Below are positions 1 through 8,784 of a stretch of 60,599 nt of DNA, one piece after another. Made by a program: the position numbers and the translations under genes. The stretch spans positions 1-60,599 of the forward strand of contig NZ_JAAXPG010000042.1 of the NCBI RefSeq assembly GCF_012396365.1. Reading direction: 5' to 3'. The stretch is from Nocardiopsis alborubida. Lineage in GTDB: Bacteria; Actinomycetota; Actinomycetes; Streptosporangiales; Streptosporangiaceae. Each line of letters starts with the position of its first letter. Position 1 is the stretch's first letter. Below the pieces are notes generated by a model. It was not told the DNA's origin. It made no database searches and saw only the letters and a program-made list of their open reading frames with translations.

Positions 1-105
1 ACAACGGTGACACCGTCGGCTTCTCCGTCCCGGCCGACGCCGAGGCCGGCCAGGCCAGCTTCTCCCTGGAGGCCAGCGCGACCGTCGCGACCGGCCGCCC
101 GGGGA
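1..105 (+). pseudogene. 3' fragment of a possible surface protein
   Basis: Reading from base 3 gives NGDTVGFSVPADAEAGQASF and then SLEASATVATGR, a beta-rich tail of the kind seen at the end of actinobacterial thioester-domain or other secreted surface proteins (recognition from memory, not a search). The frame does not stop where such a protein should end: it stays open on the antisense of the following carbonic anhydrase gene as far as base 857. A short frameshift near 100-140 would reach the TGA at 142. Either the gene is damaged or there is a sequence error. The 5' part lies outside the window, so the assignment is weak. Confidence 0.35.
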
Positions 106-191
106 GGAAGGCGAGGGGGACGAGCGGGGAGGGAGCGGGACTGACCGGGGGCACGGGTCCGTGGCGGAGCGAACGCGGAGCGGGTCGGGGG

Positions 192-890
192 TCAGAGCCA
201 GACGACCTCGGAGGTCTCCAGGTCGTAGCGGGCGGGGACGACGTCCAGGCGCCCGGACTCGACCAGCCCGCGCAGGTCGTCGTCCACGCGGAGCAGGTCG
301 GCGATGTACTCGGCGTTGGCCCGGACGCAGGCGTCCACGAAGTCGCCGCCGTCGTCGGGGGTGGCCTCGACCACCGGCAGGATTCCCTCCACCAGGTAGC
401 CGACGTGGCCGTGCGGGACCTCTCCGGTCTCGTGGGCCTCCACGGCAGCGGTGACCGCGCCGCACGAGGAGTGCCCCAGGACGACGATGAGCGGAACAGC
501 CAGGTGCACGGCGGCGTAGCTGATGCTGCCCAGGACGGACTCGTCCAGGACCTGGCCCGCGGAGCGGATGGTGAACAGGTCGCCGAGCCCGCGGTCGAAG
601 ACCAGCTCGGGCGGCACACGGGAGTCCCCGCAGGCCAGGACCACGGCGAAGGGGGCCTGCCCGCGCGTCATCTCCTCCCTGCGTGCGCGGCCCTCGTTGG
701 GGTGGCGGGAGTCGTACCGGCGCCAGCGCCTGTTGCCCTGTTTGAGGAGGCGCAGCGCCTCCGCGGCGTCCCCCGGCTGGGGCGCGGGCATGGGGGCGGA
801 CCAGGCGGGGGCGGAGACGGCGGTGGCGACCACGGCCCCGACCCCTCCGGTGAGTGAGGCACGCAGGGCGTTACGACGGGTGATGGCCAT
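192..890 (-). CDS. Tat-exported beta-class carbonic anhydrase
   Basis: A 232-residue beta-carbonic anhydrase catalysing reversible hydration of CO2 to bicarbonate. The zinc ligands are visible: Cys87 in ACGDSR (with the Asp89-Arg91 dyad), His140 and Cys143 in GHSSCGA. The N-terminus ITRRNALRASLTGG is a twin-arginine signal followed by a hydrophobic stretch and an AxA-like site near residue 32, so the enzyme is probably exported by Tat and works outside the membrane. I chose the ATG at 890, directly before the signal; an in-frame ATG at 902 adds only four residues. It is divergent from the TetR gene at 1310. The family call is certain; export is inferred from the leader. Confidence 0.9.
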   Translation of the reverse strand: MAITRRNALRASLTGGVGAVVATAVSAPAWSAPMPAPQPGDAAEALRLLKQGNRRWRRYDSRHPNEGRARREEMTRGQAPFAVVLACGDSRVPPELVFDRGLGDLFTIRSAGQVLDESVLGSISYAAVHLAVPLIVVLGHSSCGAVTAAVEAHETGEVPHGHVGYLVEGILPVVEATPDDGGDFVDACVRANAEYIADLLRVDDDLRGLVESGRLDVVPARYDLETSEVVWL

Positions 891-1309
891 ATGAGGTCTC
901 ATTCTTGACGTCGACAAATGTGGACTTTTGCCGCCAAACGAGGGCCAAATTACTCTTGCACCACGAACCAGTTCAAGGGTTTTTAACGCGCCCCTAACGC
1001 CCTTCACCGCGGCGCACACTCCGGAACGGATGCGAAATCGCCGTTTCCGTGCCGCTGAACTCGAACAATGCCGGACGCGGGGGCTTTCCTTCGGCTTTGC
1101 CCAGCCTTCTCCGGGTCCGACGAAACGTGCTCCCCCGAACACGGTGCGCGACCGGACGGAGGGGCCATCCGGGGACGCCGCGGCCCCGGGATAGAATGCA
1201 TTACCAACCGACCGTTCGTTAAGAAATCCTCGTGGGGCCCGGTGGCTGAGGACGCGCCTGCGGCCGTCCCCGCCCACAGGGCCGCTCCCACCAGGTAGAT
1301 TCGACAACC
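891..1309. other. Intergenic region between divergent genes
   Basis: About 420 bases between the carbonic anhydrase and TetR starts. The half near the carbonic anhydrase is locally AT-richer (around 905-990) and probably holds its promoter. The half near the TetR gene holds the palindrome at 1206-1220. I see no convincing gene here. Confidence 0.5.
1206..1220. promoter_or_regulatory. Putative TetR operator
   Basis: AACCGACCGTTCGTT is an imperfect palindrome of the form AACnnACnGTnnGTT, typical of TetR-family operators, and lies about 90 bases upstream of the TetR start. Autoregulation by the product of the gene at 1310 is the simplest reading (inference). Confidence 0.5.
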
Positions 1310-1945
1310 GTGTCCAGATCTTCCCCTGTCGAACCAGCGCCCTCCCGCCGCGGGGCAGCGGGGCGGCGACGCTCCGGCCGCCCCGGCCACGACGCCGACT
1401 CCGTCCTGCGCGTGGCCGCGCGCGTGTTCAACGAACGCGGGTACGACGGCACGAGCATGGAGGACCTGGCGCGCGCCCTGGGCGTGACCAAGTCGGCCAT
1501 CTACCACCACGTCACCGGCAAGACCGAACTGCTGCGCCGCTCCCTGGACCTGGCCATGGACGCCCTGTTCGCGGTCACACGCGAGGAGGCCTCGACCACC
1601 GGCCCGGCCATCGACCGCCTGGAGCACGTGCTGCGCGGCAGCGTCCGGGTGCTGGTGGACGAACTGCCCCACGTGACCCTGCTGCTGCGGGTGCGCGGCA
1701 ACACCGAGGTGGAGAAGCGCGCGCTGGAGCGGCGCCGGGAGTTCGACCACCTGGTCGCCGACCTGGTGCGCGAGGGCGCCGCCGACGGCGACATCCGCCC
1801 GGACGTGGACCCCGCGGTCGCGGCACGCCTGCTGTTCGGCATGGTCAACTCGATCTCGGAGTGGTACAAGCCGGACCGCGGGCTGGACTCCGACGAGGTC
1901 GCCGACACCCTGGCGAGGATCGCCTTCGCGGGCCTGAGGGCCTGA
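1310..1945 (+). CDS. TetR/AcrR family transcriptional regulator
   Basis: 211 residues. A basic, disordered N-terminal arm of about 30 residues precedes a standard TetR DNA-binding domain: the helix-turn-helix is GTSMEDLARALGVTKSAIYH followed by HVTGKTELL. The C-terminal all-alpha ligand domain (about residues 85-211) resembles TetR proteins that sense acyl-CoA or phenylacetate-type ligands, but the ligand cannot be read from sequence. The GTG start at 1310 is the first that keeps the whole arm; a shorter start is possible. The stop lies inside an 8-base tandem repeat. No obvious target gene is adjacent other than the gene itself and the divergent carbonic anhydrase. Confidence 0.85.
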   Translation: MSRSSPVEPAPSRRGAAGRRRSGRPGHDADSVLRVAARVFNERGYDGTSMEDLARALGVTKSAIYHHVTGKTELLRRSLDLAMDALFAVTREEASTTGPAIDRLEHVLRGSVRVLVDELPHVTLLLRVRGNTEVEKRALERRREFDHLVADLVREGAADGDIRPDVDPAVAARLLFGMVNSISEWYKPDRGLDSDEVADTLARIAFAGLRA

Positions 1946-1960
1946 GGGCCTGAGGGCCTG
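1931..1960. repeat. 8-bp tandem repeat at the TetR stop
   Basis: GGCCTGAG is repeated almost four times across the last codons and TGA stop of the TetR gene. A segment starting AGGATCGCC(T/C)TCGCGG occurs at about 1915 and again at about 1966, so a short stretch of the 3' end seems to have been duplicated in tandem. The remaining bases up to 2243 contain no gene I can support. Confidence 0.7.
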
Positions 1961-2243
1961 CACAGAGGATCGCCCTCGCGGATCCGCGGACCCGAGGGGT
2001 TGCGGGCCCGGGCGCCCGACCGCGTTCCGCGGCTCCTCCCCGCGGCCCGCACAGGGGCTCCCCCGCATGACAAGCGTCACGGACGGCGCGGTCACCGTGC
2101 GCCGCATCCCCGGAGGACGGGGCCATACCGAGCGCTGTTCGGGGATCCGCCGCCGCGGCCTCACCGGCGTGCGGCCCGGCTCTGATCAGCGCTCCTTAGG
2201 ATGTCCTCATCCTCCTCCCCCTCGTCATCCGGAGCGGCGTCCC

Positions 2244-3083
2244 ATGATCGACCACTTCACCCAGGGGCCGCTGACGCCCGCGATCGCCTACGCGGTCTCC
2301 GTGATCGGCTCCTTCGTGGGGCTGATGTTCGCCGCCCGGGCCCGCCGGACCACCGGCGCCTCCCACTGGACGTGGCTGTCGCTCAGCGCGGTCTGCCTGG
2401 GCGGGACGGCCGTGTGGTCGATGCACTTCATCGCCATGATGGGCTTCGAGGTGTCGGGGACGGCCATCCGCTACGACCCCGTGCTCACCGTGGCCAGCGG
2501 TCTGCTCGCCGTCCTGGTCATGGGCGTCGCCCTGCACCTGACCGTCAACCTGCGCACCACCTGGTCACTGCTGGCGGGAGGCGCCATCGCGGGGACGGGC
2601 ATCGTGGCCATGCACTACATGGGGATGGCCTCCATCAACATGCGCGGTCACATGGGGCACGACCCGCTGTACGTGGTGCTGGCCGCCGTCATCGCCCTGG
2701 TCGCGGCGACGGTCGCCCTCTGGTTCGCGCTGCGCCTGCGGGGGGTGCTCGCCATCACCGCCGCCTCCGCGGTCATGGCGGTCGCGGTCTGCTGCATGCA
2801 CTACACCGGCATGTTCGGCGTGCACGTCACGATGGACGAGGCCGCGGGCGCGGGGCCCGTGCCCGGGTCGACCGGCGCGGATCTGCTGCTGCCGCTCGTC
2901 ATCGGGCAGTTCGTCTTCCTCCTGGCGTGCAGCCTGCTGCTGATGCTGGGTGTGGACGACACCGGCGCGGACCGGAACCGCGCGGCACGGTCCGAGCAGG
3001 ACCCCTCCGCGCTCTCGGCGGAGAGCGCCGAGGCCTACGCCGCCCGCCACCGTTCCGACGGCGTGTGGACCCGGCGGAACTGA
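2244..3083 (+). CDS. MHYT-domain integral membrane sensor protein
   Basis: 279 residues with seven predicted membrane segments. Three characteristic motif copies lie at the outer ends of helices: MHFIAMMGF, MHYMGM and MHYTGM. In the known family these Met/His residues are proposed to bind a metal (copper) and sense oxygen, CO or NO. There is no attached GGDEF/EAL or kinase domain, so the output partner is unknown. The ATG at 2244 is preceded by GGAG at 2231. The C-terminal cytoplasmic tail (about 45 residues) is polar and ends in DGVWTRRN, very like the VWTRRR end of the next gene, of which it is a clear tandem paralogue. Confidence 0.85.
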   Translation: MIDHFTQGPLTPAIAYAVSVIGSFVGLMFAARARRTTGASHWTWLSLSAVCLGGTAVWSMHFIAMMGFEVSGTAIRYDPVLTVASGLLAVLVMGVALHLTVNLRTTWSLLAGGAIAGTGIVAMHYMGMASINMRGHMGHDPLYVVLAAVIALVAATVALWFALRLRGVLAITAASAVMAVAVCCMHYTGMFGVHVTMDEAAGAGPVPGSTGADLLLPLVIGQFVFLLACSLLLMLGVDDTGADRNRAARSEQDPSALSAESAEAYAARHRSDGVWTRRN

Positions 3084-3229
3084 GGGTCGCGCACGTATTC
3101 CCCTGCGTTGCCGCTGGCCACATCAGGCCACACGCGTTTGAGAACACCTCTGGCGCATCAGTCTTCGGCCTCCCTACTATCCATGGAACCCGACCGAAAT
3201 GGGACCAAGGTCATGGAAAGTAGTGAGCC

Positions 3230-4096
3230 GTGCTCGACCACCTCGCCCAGGACTGGCTGACCCCCTCCATCGCCTTCGCGGTCTCGATGATCGGATCGTT
3301 CCTCGGACTGTCCTTCGCCTCACGCGCGCGCCGGACGACGGGACCCGTCCGGTGGCAGTGGCTGATCCTGGCCTCCCTCTCCCTGGGCGGGATGGCCGTG
3401 TGGTCGATGCACTTCATCGCCATGATGGGCTTCTCCCCGCCCGGCACGGCCATCCGCTACGACGCCACGCTCACCGTGGTCAGCGGCGTCATCGCCATCG
3501 TGGTGATGGCCGTGGCGCTCGCCCTGACCATCGTCAAGAGGACGTCCGCCTGGCTCCTGCTGGGCGGGTTCATCGCCGGGACCGGCGTCATCGCCATGCA
3601 CTACCTCGGCATGTACTCGATGAACGTGCACGGGGAGATCCACCACGACCCGCTCTACGTCGCCCTGGCCTGCGTGGTCGCGCTGGTGGCCGCCACCGCC
3701 TCCCTGTGGTTCGCCTCCCGGCTGCGCGGCCTCCCGGCCATCACCGCCGCCTCCGTGGCCATGGCCGTCGCGGTGACCACCATGCACTACACCGGCATGA
3801 TGGGCGTCCACTTCACGGAGCCGCGCTTCTCCCGGCACAGCCCCCCGCCCGGTTCCAGCGCGCCGGACCTGGTGCTGCCCCTGCTCGCGGGCCTGTTCGT
3901 CTTCATGCTGATCTGCAGCCTCTTCCTCCTGCTGGGAGTGGAGGAGGAGCGCCCGGACTACTCGCGGCGCATGGCCGCCCCCGCCCCTCCCGCCTCCGGG
4001 GGCGAGCCGGAGGAGTCCGCCGCGGGGTACGTGCCACGCCACGCCACCGGCCCCCAGACCGCGCTGTCCGACGACGTGTGGACCCGGCGCCGCTGA
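3230..4096 (+). CDS. MHYT-domain integral membrane sensor protein, paralogue
   Basis: 288 residues, seven predicted membrane segments and the same three motif copies (MHFIAMMGF, MHYLGM, MHYTGM) as the gene at 2244. Beginnings (DxxTPxIAxAVSxIGSFxGL) and ends (DxVWTRR) correspond throughout, so the two arose by tandem duplication. The start is GTG at 3230 with GGAAAG about ten bases upstream. The 146-base gap contains a short AT-richer section that may hold its own promoter. As in its neighbour, no signalling output domain is present. Having two stand-alone copies side by side suggests a heteromeric sensor or diverged ligand ranges (inference). Confidence 0.85.
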   Translation: MLDHLAQDWLTPSIAFAVSMIGSFLGLSFASRARRTTGPVRWQWLILASLSLGGMAVWSMHFIAMMGFSPPGTAIRYDATLTVVSGVIAIVVMAVALALTIVKRTSAWLLLGGFIAGTGVIAMHYLGMYSMNVHGEIHHDPLYVALACVVALVAATASLWFASRLRGLPAITAASVAMAVAVTTMHYTGMMGVHFTEPRFSRHSPPPGSSAPDLVLPLLAGLFVFMLICSLFLLLGVEEERPDYSRRMAAPAPPASGGEPEESAAGYVPRHATGPQTALSDDVWTRRR

Positions 4097-4325
4097 GCCG
4101 TCCCGTTCCCCGGACCCGAGCCCCCGCCGGGAAAACCCGTGGTGCGCTCCGACCCGGCGGCCCTACACTCGCCGGAGCGGAGCGCGCCGTGTCCTCGGCG
4201 CCGACGACGGAGAGGAAGCAGTGATGACTGTTCCTGCGCATGGTTCGAACCCGACCTTCCCGACCGTTCGCGAGCCCTGAGGGGCGTTTCCCCTCCTGAC
4301 GGCTCGCCACTCCAGAGAGTCCGTC

Positions 4326-5438
4326 GTGAACACGCACAACAGCACAGACACACCCCTCTCCTCCCCGCTGACCGCGCTGGGATGGAACCGCCGCGTCGAG
4401 CGGGCCTTCGACGCCGCCGCCGCGGCGAGTCCCCACCCGGTGGTCCCCGCGCGCGTCTCCTCCTCGCGCCGCGGCGGGGCGGTGGTCCGCCTCCCCGGGG
4501 AGGCGGTCGCCGACTACTCCCCCGCCGTCACCAAGGCCGCCCAGGCCGACCCGTCCTCCGCTCCGTGCAGCGGCGACTGGGTCGCGGTGCGCCGCTCCGG
4601 CGACACCTGGGTCGTCGAGGCCGTCCTCGAACGCTCCGGCAGCCTCGTCCGCCAGGGCGTGGCCCGCGACTCCCACGACCAGGTCCTCGCCGCCAACATC
4701 GACGGCGTCCTGATCTGCGAGGCCGCCGACCAGGGGCCCAACGTGGGCCGCCTGGAACGCTTCCTCAGCCTGGCCTGGGCCAGCGGCGCGGCCCCGGTCG
4801 TGGCGGTCACCAAGGCCGAACTGGCCGGGGACCGCCTCCCCGAGGTGGTCGAACTCGTCCGCTCGGTGACCGCGGGCGCCGACGTGCACACCGTCAGCGC
4901 GCACACCGGCCTCGGCGTGGAGGAACTGGCCGCGCGGTTCCTGCCCGGTACCACCTGGGTCCTGCTCGGCACCTCCGGAGCGGGCAAGTCCAGCCTGGTC
5001 AACGCGGTGGCCGGACGGGACCTGATGGACACCGGCGAGATCCGCCACGACAGGCGGGGACGGCACACCACCACCCGCCGCCAGCTCCTCCAGCTGCCGG
5101 GCGGCGCGCTGGTCCTGGACATCCCCGGGGTGCGGCGCATCGACGTGCCCGGCGACGCGGAGGGCGTGGACCGGACCTTCGCCGACGTCTCCGACCTCGC
5201 CGAACAGTGCCGCTTCCGGGACTGCCGGCACGGCAGCGAGCCCGGTTGCGCGGTCAACGCCGCCGTGGACGAGGGCGAGCTGGACGCCAGGCGGCTGGAG
5301 CGCTGGAACCGGCTCCGGCGCGAGTCCGAGTGGAACCGCTCCCGGGGCGACGCGCGCCTGCGCGCCGAGCGCCGCAGGCAGTGGAAGACCGCGGACCGGC
5401 AGGGCCGGGAGAACGCCTGGCGCAAACGGGGCGGCTAA
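4326..5438 (+). CDS. rsgA: Ribosome small subunit-dependent GTPase RsgA
   Basis: 370 residues. This circularly permuted GTPase helps the late maturation of the 30S ribosomal subunit. The G motifs appear in permuted order: G4 VTKAE near residue 160, G1 GTSGAGKSS near 214-222, G3 DIPGV near 265. The C-terminal zinc knuckle CRFRDCRHGSEPGC follows at about 294-307. The G4 motif has Glu where Asp is usual, a conservative change. An OB-like N-terminal domain precedes the GTPase. GTG at 4326 is the chosen start. It is a single-gene unit followed by an insertion-sequence relic. Confidence 0.93.
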   Translation: MNTHNSTDTPLSSPLTALGWNRRVERAFDAAAAASPHPVVPARVSSSRRGGAVVRLPGEAVADYSPAVTKAAQADPSSAPCSGDWVAVRRSGDTWVVEAVLERSGSLVRQGVARDSHDQVLAANIDGVLICEAADQGPNVGRLERFLSLAWASGAAPVVAVTKAELAGDRLPEVVELVRSVTAGADVHTVSAHTGLGVEELAARFLPGTTWVLLGTSGAGKSSLVNAVAGRDLMDTGEIRHDRRGRHTTTRRQLLQLPGGALVLDIPGVRRIDVPGDAEGVDRTFADVSDLAEQCRFRDCRHGSEPGCAVNAAVDEGELDARRLERWNRLRRESEWNRSRGDARLRAERRRQWKTADRQGRENAWRKRGG

Positions 5439-5449
5439 CGGCGGTGGTT

Positions 5450-5600
5450 CCCAGTGTCTGTCGCAACGGACCCAGAGTCACGAGGGGGTGGTTGTGCCAG
5501 GCAAACGGTTGTGTCGAGACGAGCGAGTCCAGATCCAGACCCTGTGGTCGCAGGGCTGCGCCTACGAGCGGATCGGGACGCACATCGCACGGCCCGGCGG
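5450..5600 (+). pseudogene. Relic of an IS30-type transposase (5' end)
   Basis: From GTG 5488 the frame reads GKRLCRDERVQIQTLWSQGC then AYERIGTHIARP, which matches in style the N-terminal helix-turn-helix of IS30-family transposases. Homology stops abruptly after ARP and the rest of the frame is low-complexity. The bases just upstream (from about 5450) may be what remains of the left end of the element. No catalytic DDE region is present, so this is a truncated, non-functional fragment wedged between rsgA and tatD. Confidence 0.55.
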
Positions 5601-5690
5601 GCTCCCCGCGTTCCCGGTGGGGCGCGGGGACCCGCCGCCGTTCGGGGCCCCGCGGCCCGGCGGCGAAGACCCGGGGACAAAGACCCCGGG

Positions 5691-6614
5691 TCAGAACCCG
5701 AAGGCGCGCCCCGCGTTGCCCGCGATGATCCCGGCGAGCTCGTCCTCGTCCATTCCCTTGACCCGCGCCAGCGTCCGCAGCGTGTGCGGGATCAGGTAGG
5801 GGGCGTTGGGGCGGCCCCGGTAGGGCTTGGGGGTGAGGAAGGGCGCGTCGGTCTCCACCAGCATCAGCTCCGGCGGCGCCGCCGCGGCGGCCTCGCGCAG
5901 GGACTCCGCGCTGGCGAAGGTGACGTTGCCCGCGAAGCTCATGAAGTACCCGTGCTCGGCGCACACCTTGGCCATGGCCGCGTCGCCGGAGAAGCAGTGG
6001 AAGACCACCCTGTCCGGAGCGCCCTCCTCCTCCAGGACCCGCAGCACGTCCTCGTGGGCGTCGCGGTCGTGGATCATCACGGCCTTGCCGTGGCGCCTGG
6101 CGATGGCGATGTGGCGGCGGAAGGACTCCTCCTGGGCGCGCGCGCCCTCGGGGCCGGTGCGGAAGGTGTCCATGCCGGTCTCGCCGACCGCCACCACCTG
6201 GGGCAGCGCGGCCAGCTCGTCGATGGCGGCCAACTGCGCCTCCAGCGCCGCCGTCCCGCCGGGCTCGCGGAGCTTGCCCGCCCAGTCGGTGTCGTCCACC
6301 TCCACGCCCGGGGCGCCGTCACCGTGCACGATGCGCGGCGCCTCGTTGGGGTGCAGGGCCACGGCCGCCCACACGCGGCCCGGATGCGCGGCGGCGACCT
6401 CGGCCGCCCAGCGCGAGGAGGCCAGGTCCACGCCCACCTGGACGAGCGGGGTGACCCCGACGCCCTCGGCGGCGGCGATGATCTCCCCGACCTCCGGGGT
6501 CTGCATGTCCATGTGGGTGTGGCTGTCGGCCACCGGTACGCGCAGGGGCTCGGGTACCGGAGGGGGCGTCTGGTCGTTGCGCGCCCTGACCGCTTTACCG
6601 CTGCGCTTTCCCAT
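5691..6614 (-). CDS. tatD: TatD family metal-dependent hydrolase (DNase)
   Basis: 307 residues, a TIM-barrel amidohydrolase-fold metal-dependent nuclease. Metal-binding motifs are visible: DSHTHMD near the N-terminus, the Glu in AVGETGMD, MIHDRDAH, FHCFSGD and the late VETDAPFL. The catalytic set is complete. The first 27 residues are a basic extension. ATG 6614 is preferred to the GTG at 6620 because the GAGGAAC ribosome site sits about nine bases before the ATG. It is followed on the same strand by the end of an IS relic and preceded by metG, an order (metG-tatD) that is common in actinobacteria. Confidence 0.9.
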   Translation of the reverse strand: MGKRSGKAVRARNDQTPPPVPEPLRVPVADSHTHMDMQTPEVGEIIAAAEGVGVTPLVQVGVDLASSRWAAEVAAAHPGRVWAAVALHPNEAPRIVHGDGAPGVEVDDTDWAGKLREPGGTAALEAQLAAIDELAALPQVVAVGETGMDTFRTGPEGARAQEESFRRHIAIARRHGKAVMIHDRDAHEDVLRVLEEEGAPDRVVFHCFSGDAAMAKVCAEHGYFMSFAGNVTFASAESLREAAAAAPPELMLVETDAPFLTPKPYRGRPNAPYLIPHTLRTLARVKGMDEDELAGIIAGNAGRAFGF

Positions 6615-6693
6615 GCTCACGTTCCTCCACGAAGAAGCGCCGACGGGCCGTGCCCGCCGGCGCGGTCGTCCCTCTCGCCGCCGTGGCCGGAGC

Positions 6694-8511
6694 CTAGTCG
6701 GCGGCGCCCTCCAGGCGGGCCAGCTCCTCGTCCACGACCGACTGGTCGAGCTTGGCGAACAGCGGCTCCGGGCGCCCGAGCGGGGTGCCCGGCACGATCG
6801 GCCGCGACTCCCAGCGCGCCTCGTTGTCGGCGTAGTCCCCGGTGATGACCGGGTACTCCACCTCCTCCTCCGAGCCGCCGATCGTGTCGCGCCCGGAGTC
6901 GATGCGGGGCATGCCCGTCCAGGTGCCGGTGCCGCCGAGCATCGCGTACACCTTGTTCGCCGACTCGGGCAGGTACGGGGTGAGCAGCGTGTTGGCGTCC
7001 TGGACCAGCTGGAGGGCCACGTGCAGCACGGTGGCCATCCGGTCGGGATCGGTCTTCTTCAGCGCCCACGGGGCCTGGTCGGAGATGTACTTGTTGGCCT
7101 CGGCCACGGTGCGCATGGCCTCCTGGAGGCCCGCCTTGAACTGGGACCGCTCCAGCCGCTCGCCCACCCTGGCGAACGCGGCCCGCGAGTCCTCCAGCAC
7201 CCGGCGGTCCTCGTCGGTCAGCTCACCGGCCGCGGGGATCTCGCCCAGGTTCTTGGCCGCCATCGAGATGGAGCGGTTGACCAGGTTGCCCCAGGCCGCC
7301 ACCAGCTCGTCGTTGTTGCGGCGCACGAACTCGGCCCAGGTGAAGTCGGTGTCCTGCGTCTCCGGGCCGGCGGCCATGATGTAGTAGCGCAGCGCGTCGG
7401 CGGAGTAGCGCTCCAGGAAGTCGCGCACGTAGATCACCACGCGCCGCGAGGAGGAGAACTTGCGCCCCTCCATGGTGAGGAACTCGCTGGAGACCACCTC
7501 GGTGGGCACGTTCAGCCCGCCCAGCGGGCCGGGCTCGCCGTCCCGGTCGCCCTCGCCGTTGTGGCCCAGCAGGATCGCGGGCCAGACCACCGAGTGGAAG
7601 ACGATGTTGTCCTTGCCCATGAAGTAGTAGGACCGGGCCCCGTCGCCCTGCCACCAGCGGCGCCAGGCCTCGGGCTCACCGATGCGCCGGGCCCACTCCA
7701 CCGACGCCGACAGGTAGCCGATGACCGCGTCGAACCACACGTACAGGCGCTTGTTGGCGTTGTCGCTCCAACCCTCCAGCGGGACGGGCACGCCCCAGTT
7801 GAGGTCGCGGGTGACCGCGCGCGGCTGGAGGTCCTCCACCAGGTTCAGGGAGAACTTGAGGACGTTGGGACGCCACTGCCCCTCCTTGCCCTTGAGCCAG
7901 GTGGTGAGGGCTTCGGCGAAGGCGGGAAGGTCGAGCATGAAGTGCTCGGTGTCCACGAACTCCGGCTTCTCGCCGTTGATCCGCGAACGCGGCGAGATGA
8001 GGTCGATCGGGTCGAGCTGGTTGCCGCAGTTGTCGCACTGGTCGCCGCGCGCGCCGTCGTAACCGCAGATGGGGCAGATGCCCTCGATGTAGCGGTCGGG
8101 CAGCGTGCGGCCGGTGGACGGGGAGACCGCGCCCTTGGTGGTGTGGGCGAACACGTACCCGTTCTCGTACAGCGCGGTGAACAACTGCTGCGCGACGGCG
8201 TAGTGGTTGCCGGTGGTGGTGCGGGTGAACAGGTCGTAGGACAGGCCCAGGCCCACCAGGTCCTCGGCGATGATCCGGTTGTAGCGGTCGGCCAGCTCGC
8301 GGGGGGTCACACCCTCCTGGTCGGCCAGGACCTGGACCGGAGTGCCGTGCTCGTCGGTCCCGCTGACCATCAGCACGTGGTTGCCCGACATTCGCTGGAA
8401 GCGGGAGAAGACGTCGGAGGGGACCCCGAAGCCGGACACGTGACCGATGTGGCGCGGTCCGTTGGCATAGGGCCAGGCGACCGCGGTCAGGATGTGACGA
8501 TTCGACGACAT
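6694..8511 (-). CDS. metG: Methionyl-tRNA synthetase
   Basis: 605 residues. It charges tRNA-Met with methionine. The class I HIGH signature appears as PRHIGHVSGFG near residue 20 and the second signature as KFSSSR, the variant of KMSKS found in this synthetase subgroup. A zinc knuckle CPICGYDGARGDQCDNCG lies in the connective-peptide region. The anticodon-binding helical domain occupies the C-terminal third. There is no C-terminal tRNA-binding EMAP-like domain, as is usual for the short actinobacterial form. ATG at 8511 is unambiguous. tatD follows 80 bases downstream on the same strand. Confidence 0.97.
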   Translation of the reverse strand: MSSNRHILTAVAWPYANGPRHIGHVSGFGVPSDVFSRFQRMSGNHVLMVSGTDEHGTPVQVLADQEGVTPRELADRYNRIIAEDLVGLGLSYDLFTRTTTGNHYAVAQQLFTALYENGYVFAHTTKGAVSPSTGRTLPDRYIEGICPICGYDGARGDQCDNCGNQLDPIDLISPRSRINGEKPEFVDTEHFMLDLPAFAEALTTWLKGKEGQWRPNVLKFSLNLVEDLQPRAVTRDLNWGVPVPLEGWSDNANKRLYVWFDAVIGYLSASVEWARRIGEPEAWRRWWQGDGARSYYFMGKDNIVFHSVVWPAILLGHNGEGDRDGEPGPLGGLNVPTEVVSSEFLTMEGRKFSSSRRVVIYVRDFLERYSADALRYYIMAAGPETQDTDFTWAEFVRRNNDELVAAWGNLVNRSISMAAKNLGEIPAAGELTDEDRRVLEDSRAAFARVGERLERSQFKAGLQEAMRTVAEANKYISDQAPWALKKTDPDRMATVLHVALQLVQDANTLLTPYLPESANKVYAMLGGTGTWTGMPRIDSGRDTIGGSEEEVEYPVITGDYADNEARWESRPIVPGTPLGRPEPLFAKLDQSVVDEELARLEGAAD

Positions 8512-8784
8512 GACCCAAGCCTAAAGGTACTGCCGGGCCACGCTGTCCTCCTTTTTCACGCGCGCGGCCCCCGGACCGCGCGCACGGCGCCGCCCGCACC
8601 GCGCCGAGCCCGGATTCCCCGCGCGCGGTCCGGGGCACGGCGGCCCCGCGGTGCACCAGGGGCCGAAGGGACATTCCCCGGGGCTTGCCGCTACCCGTAT
8701 GCTCTGCTGGACGAGCCGTGTGCCGCCGGGACACATGGTCGGGCAGCACTTCCCTCCCGGTCCCTCCCCAAGGCGGTGGTCACC

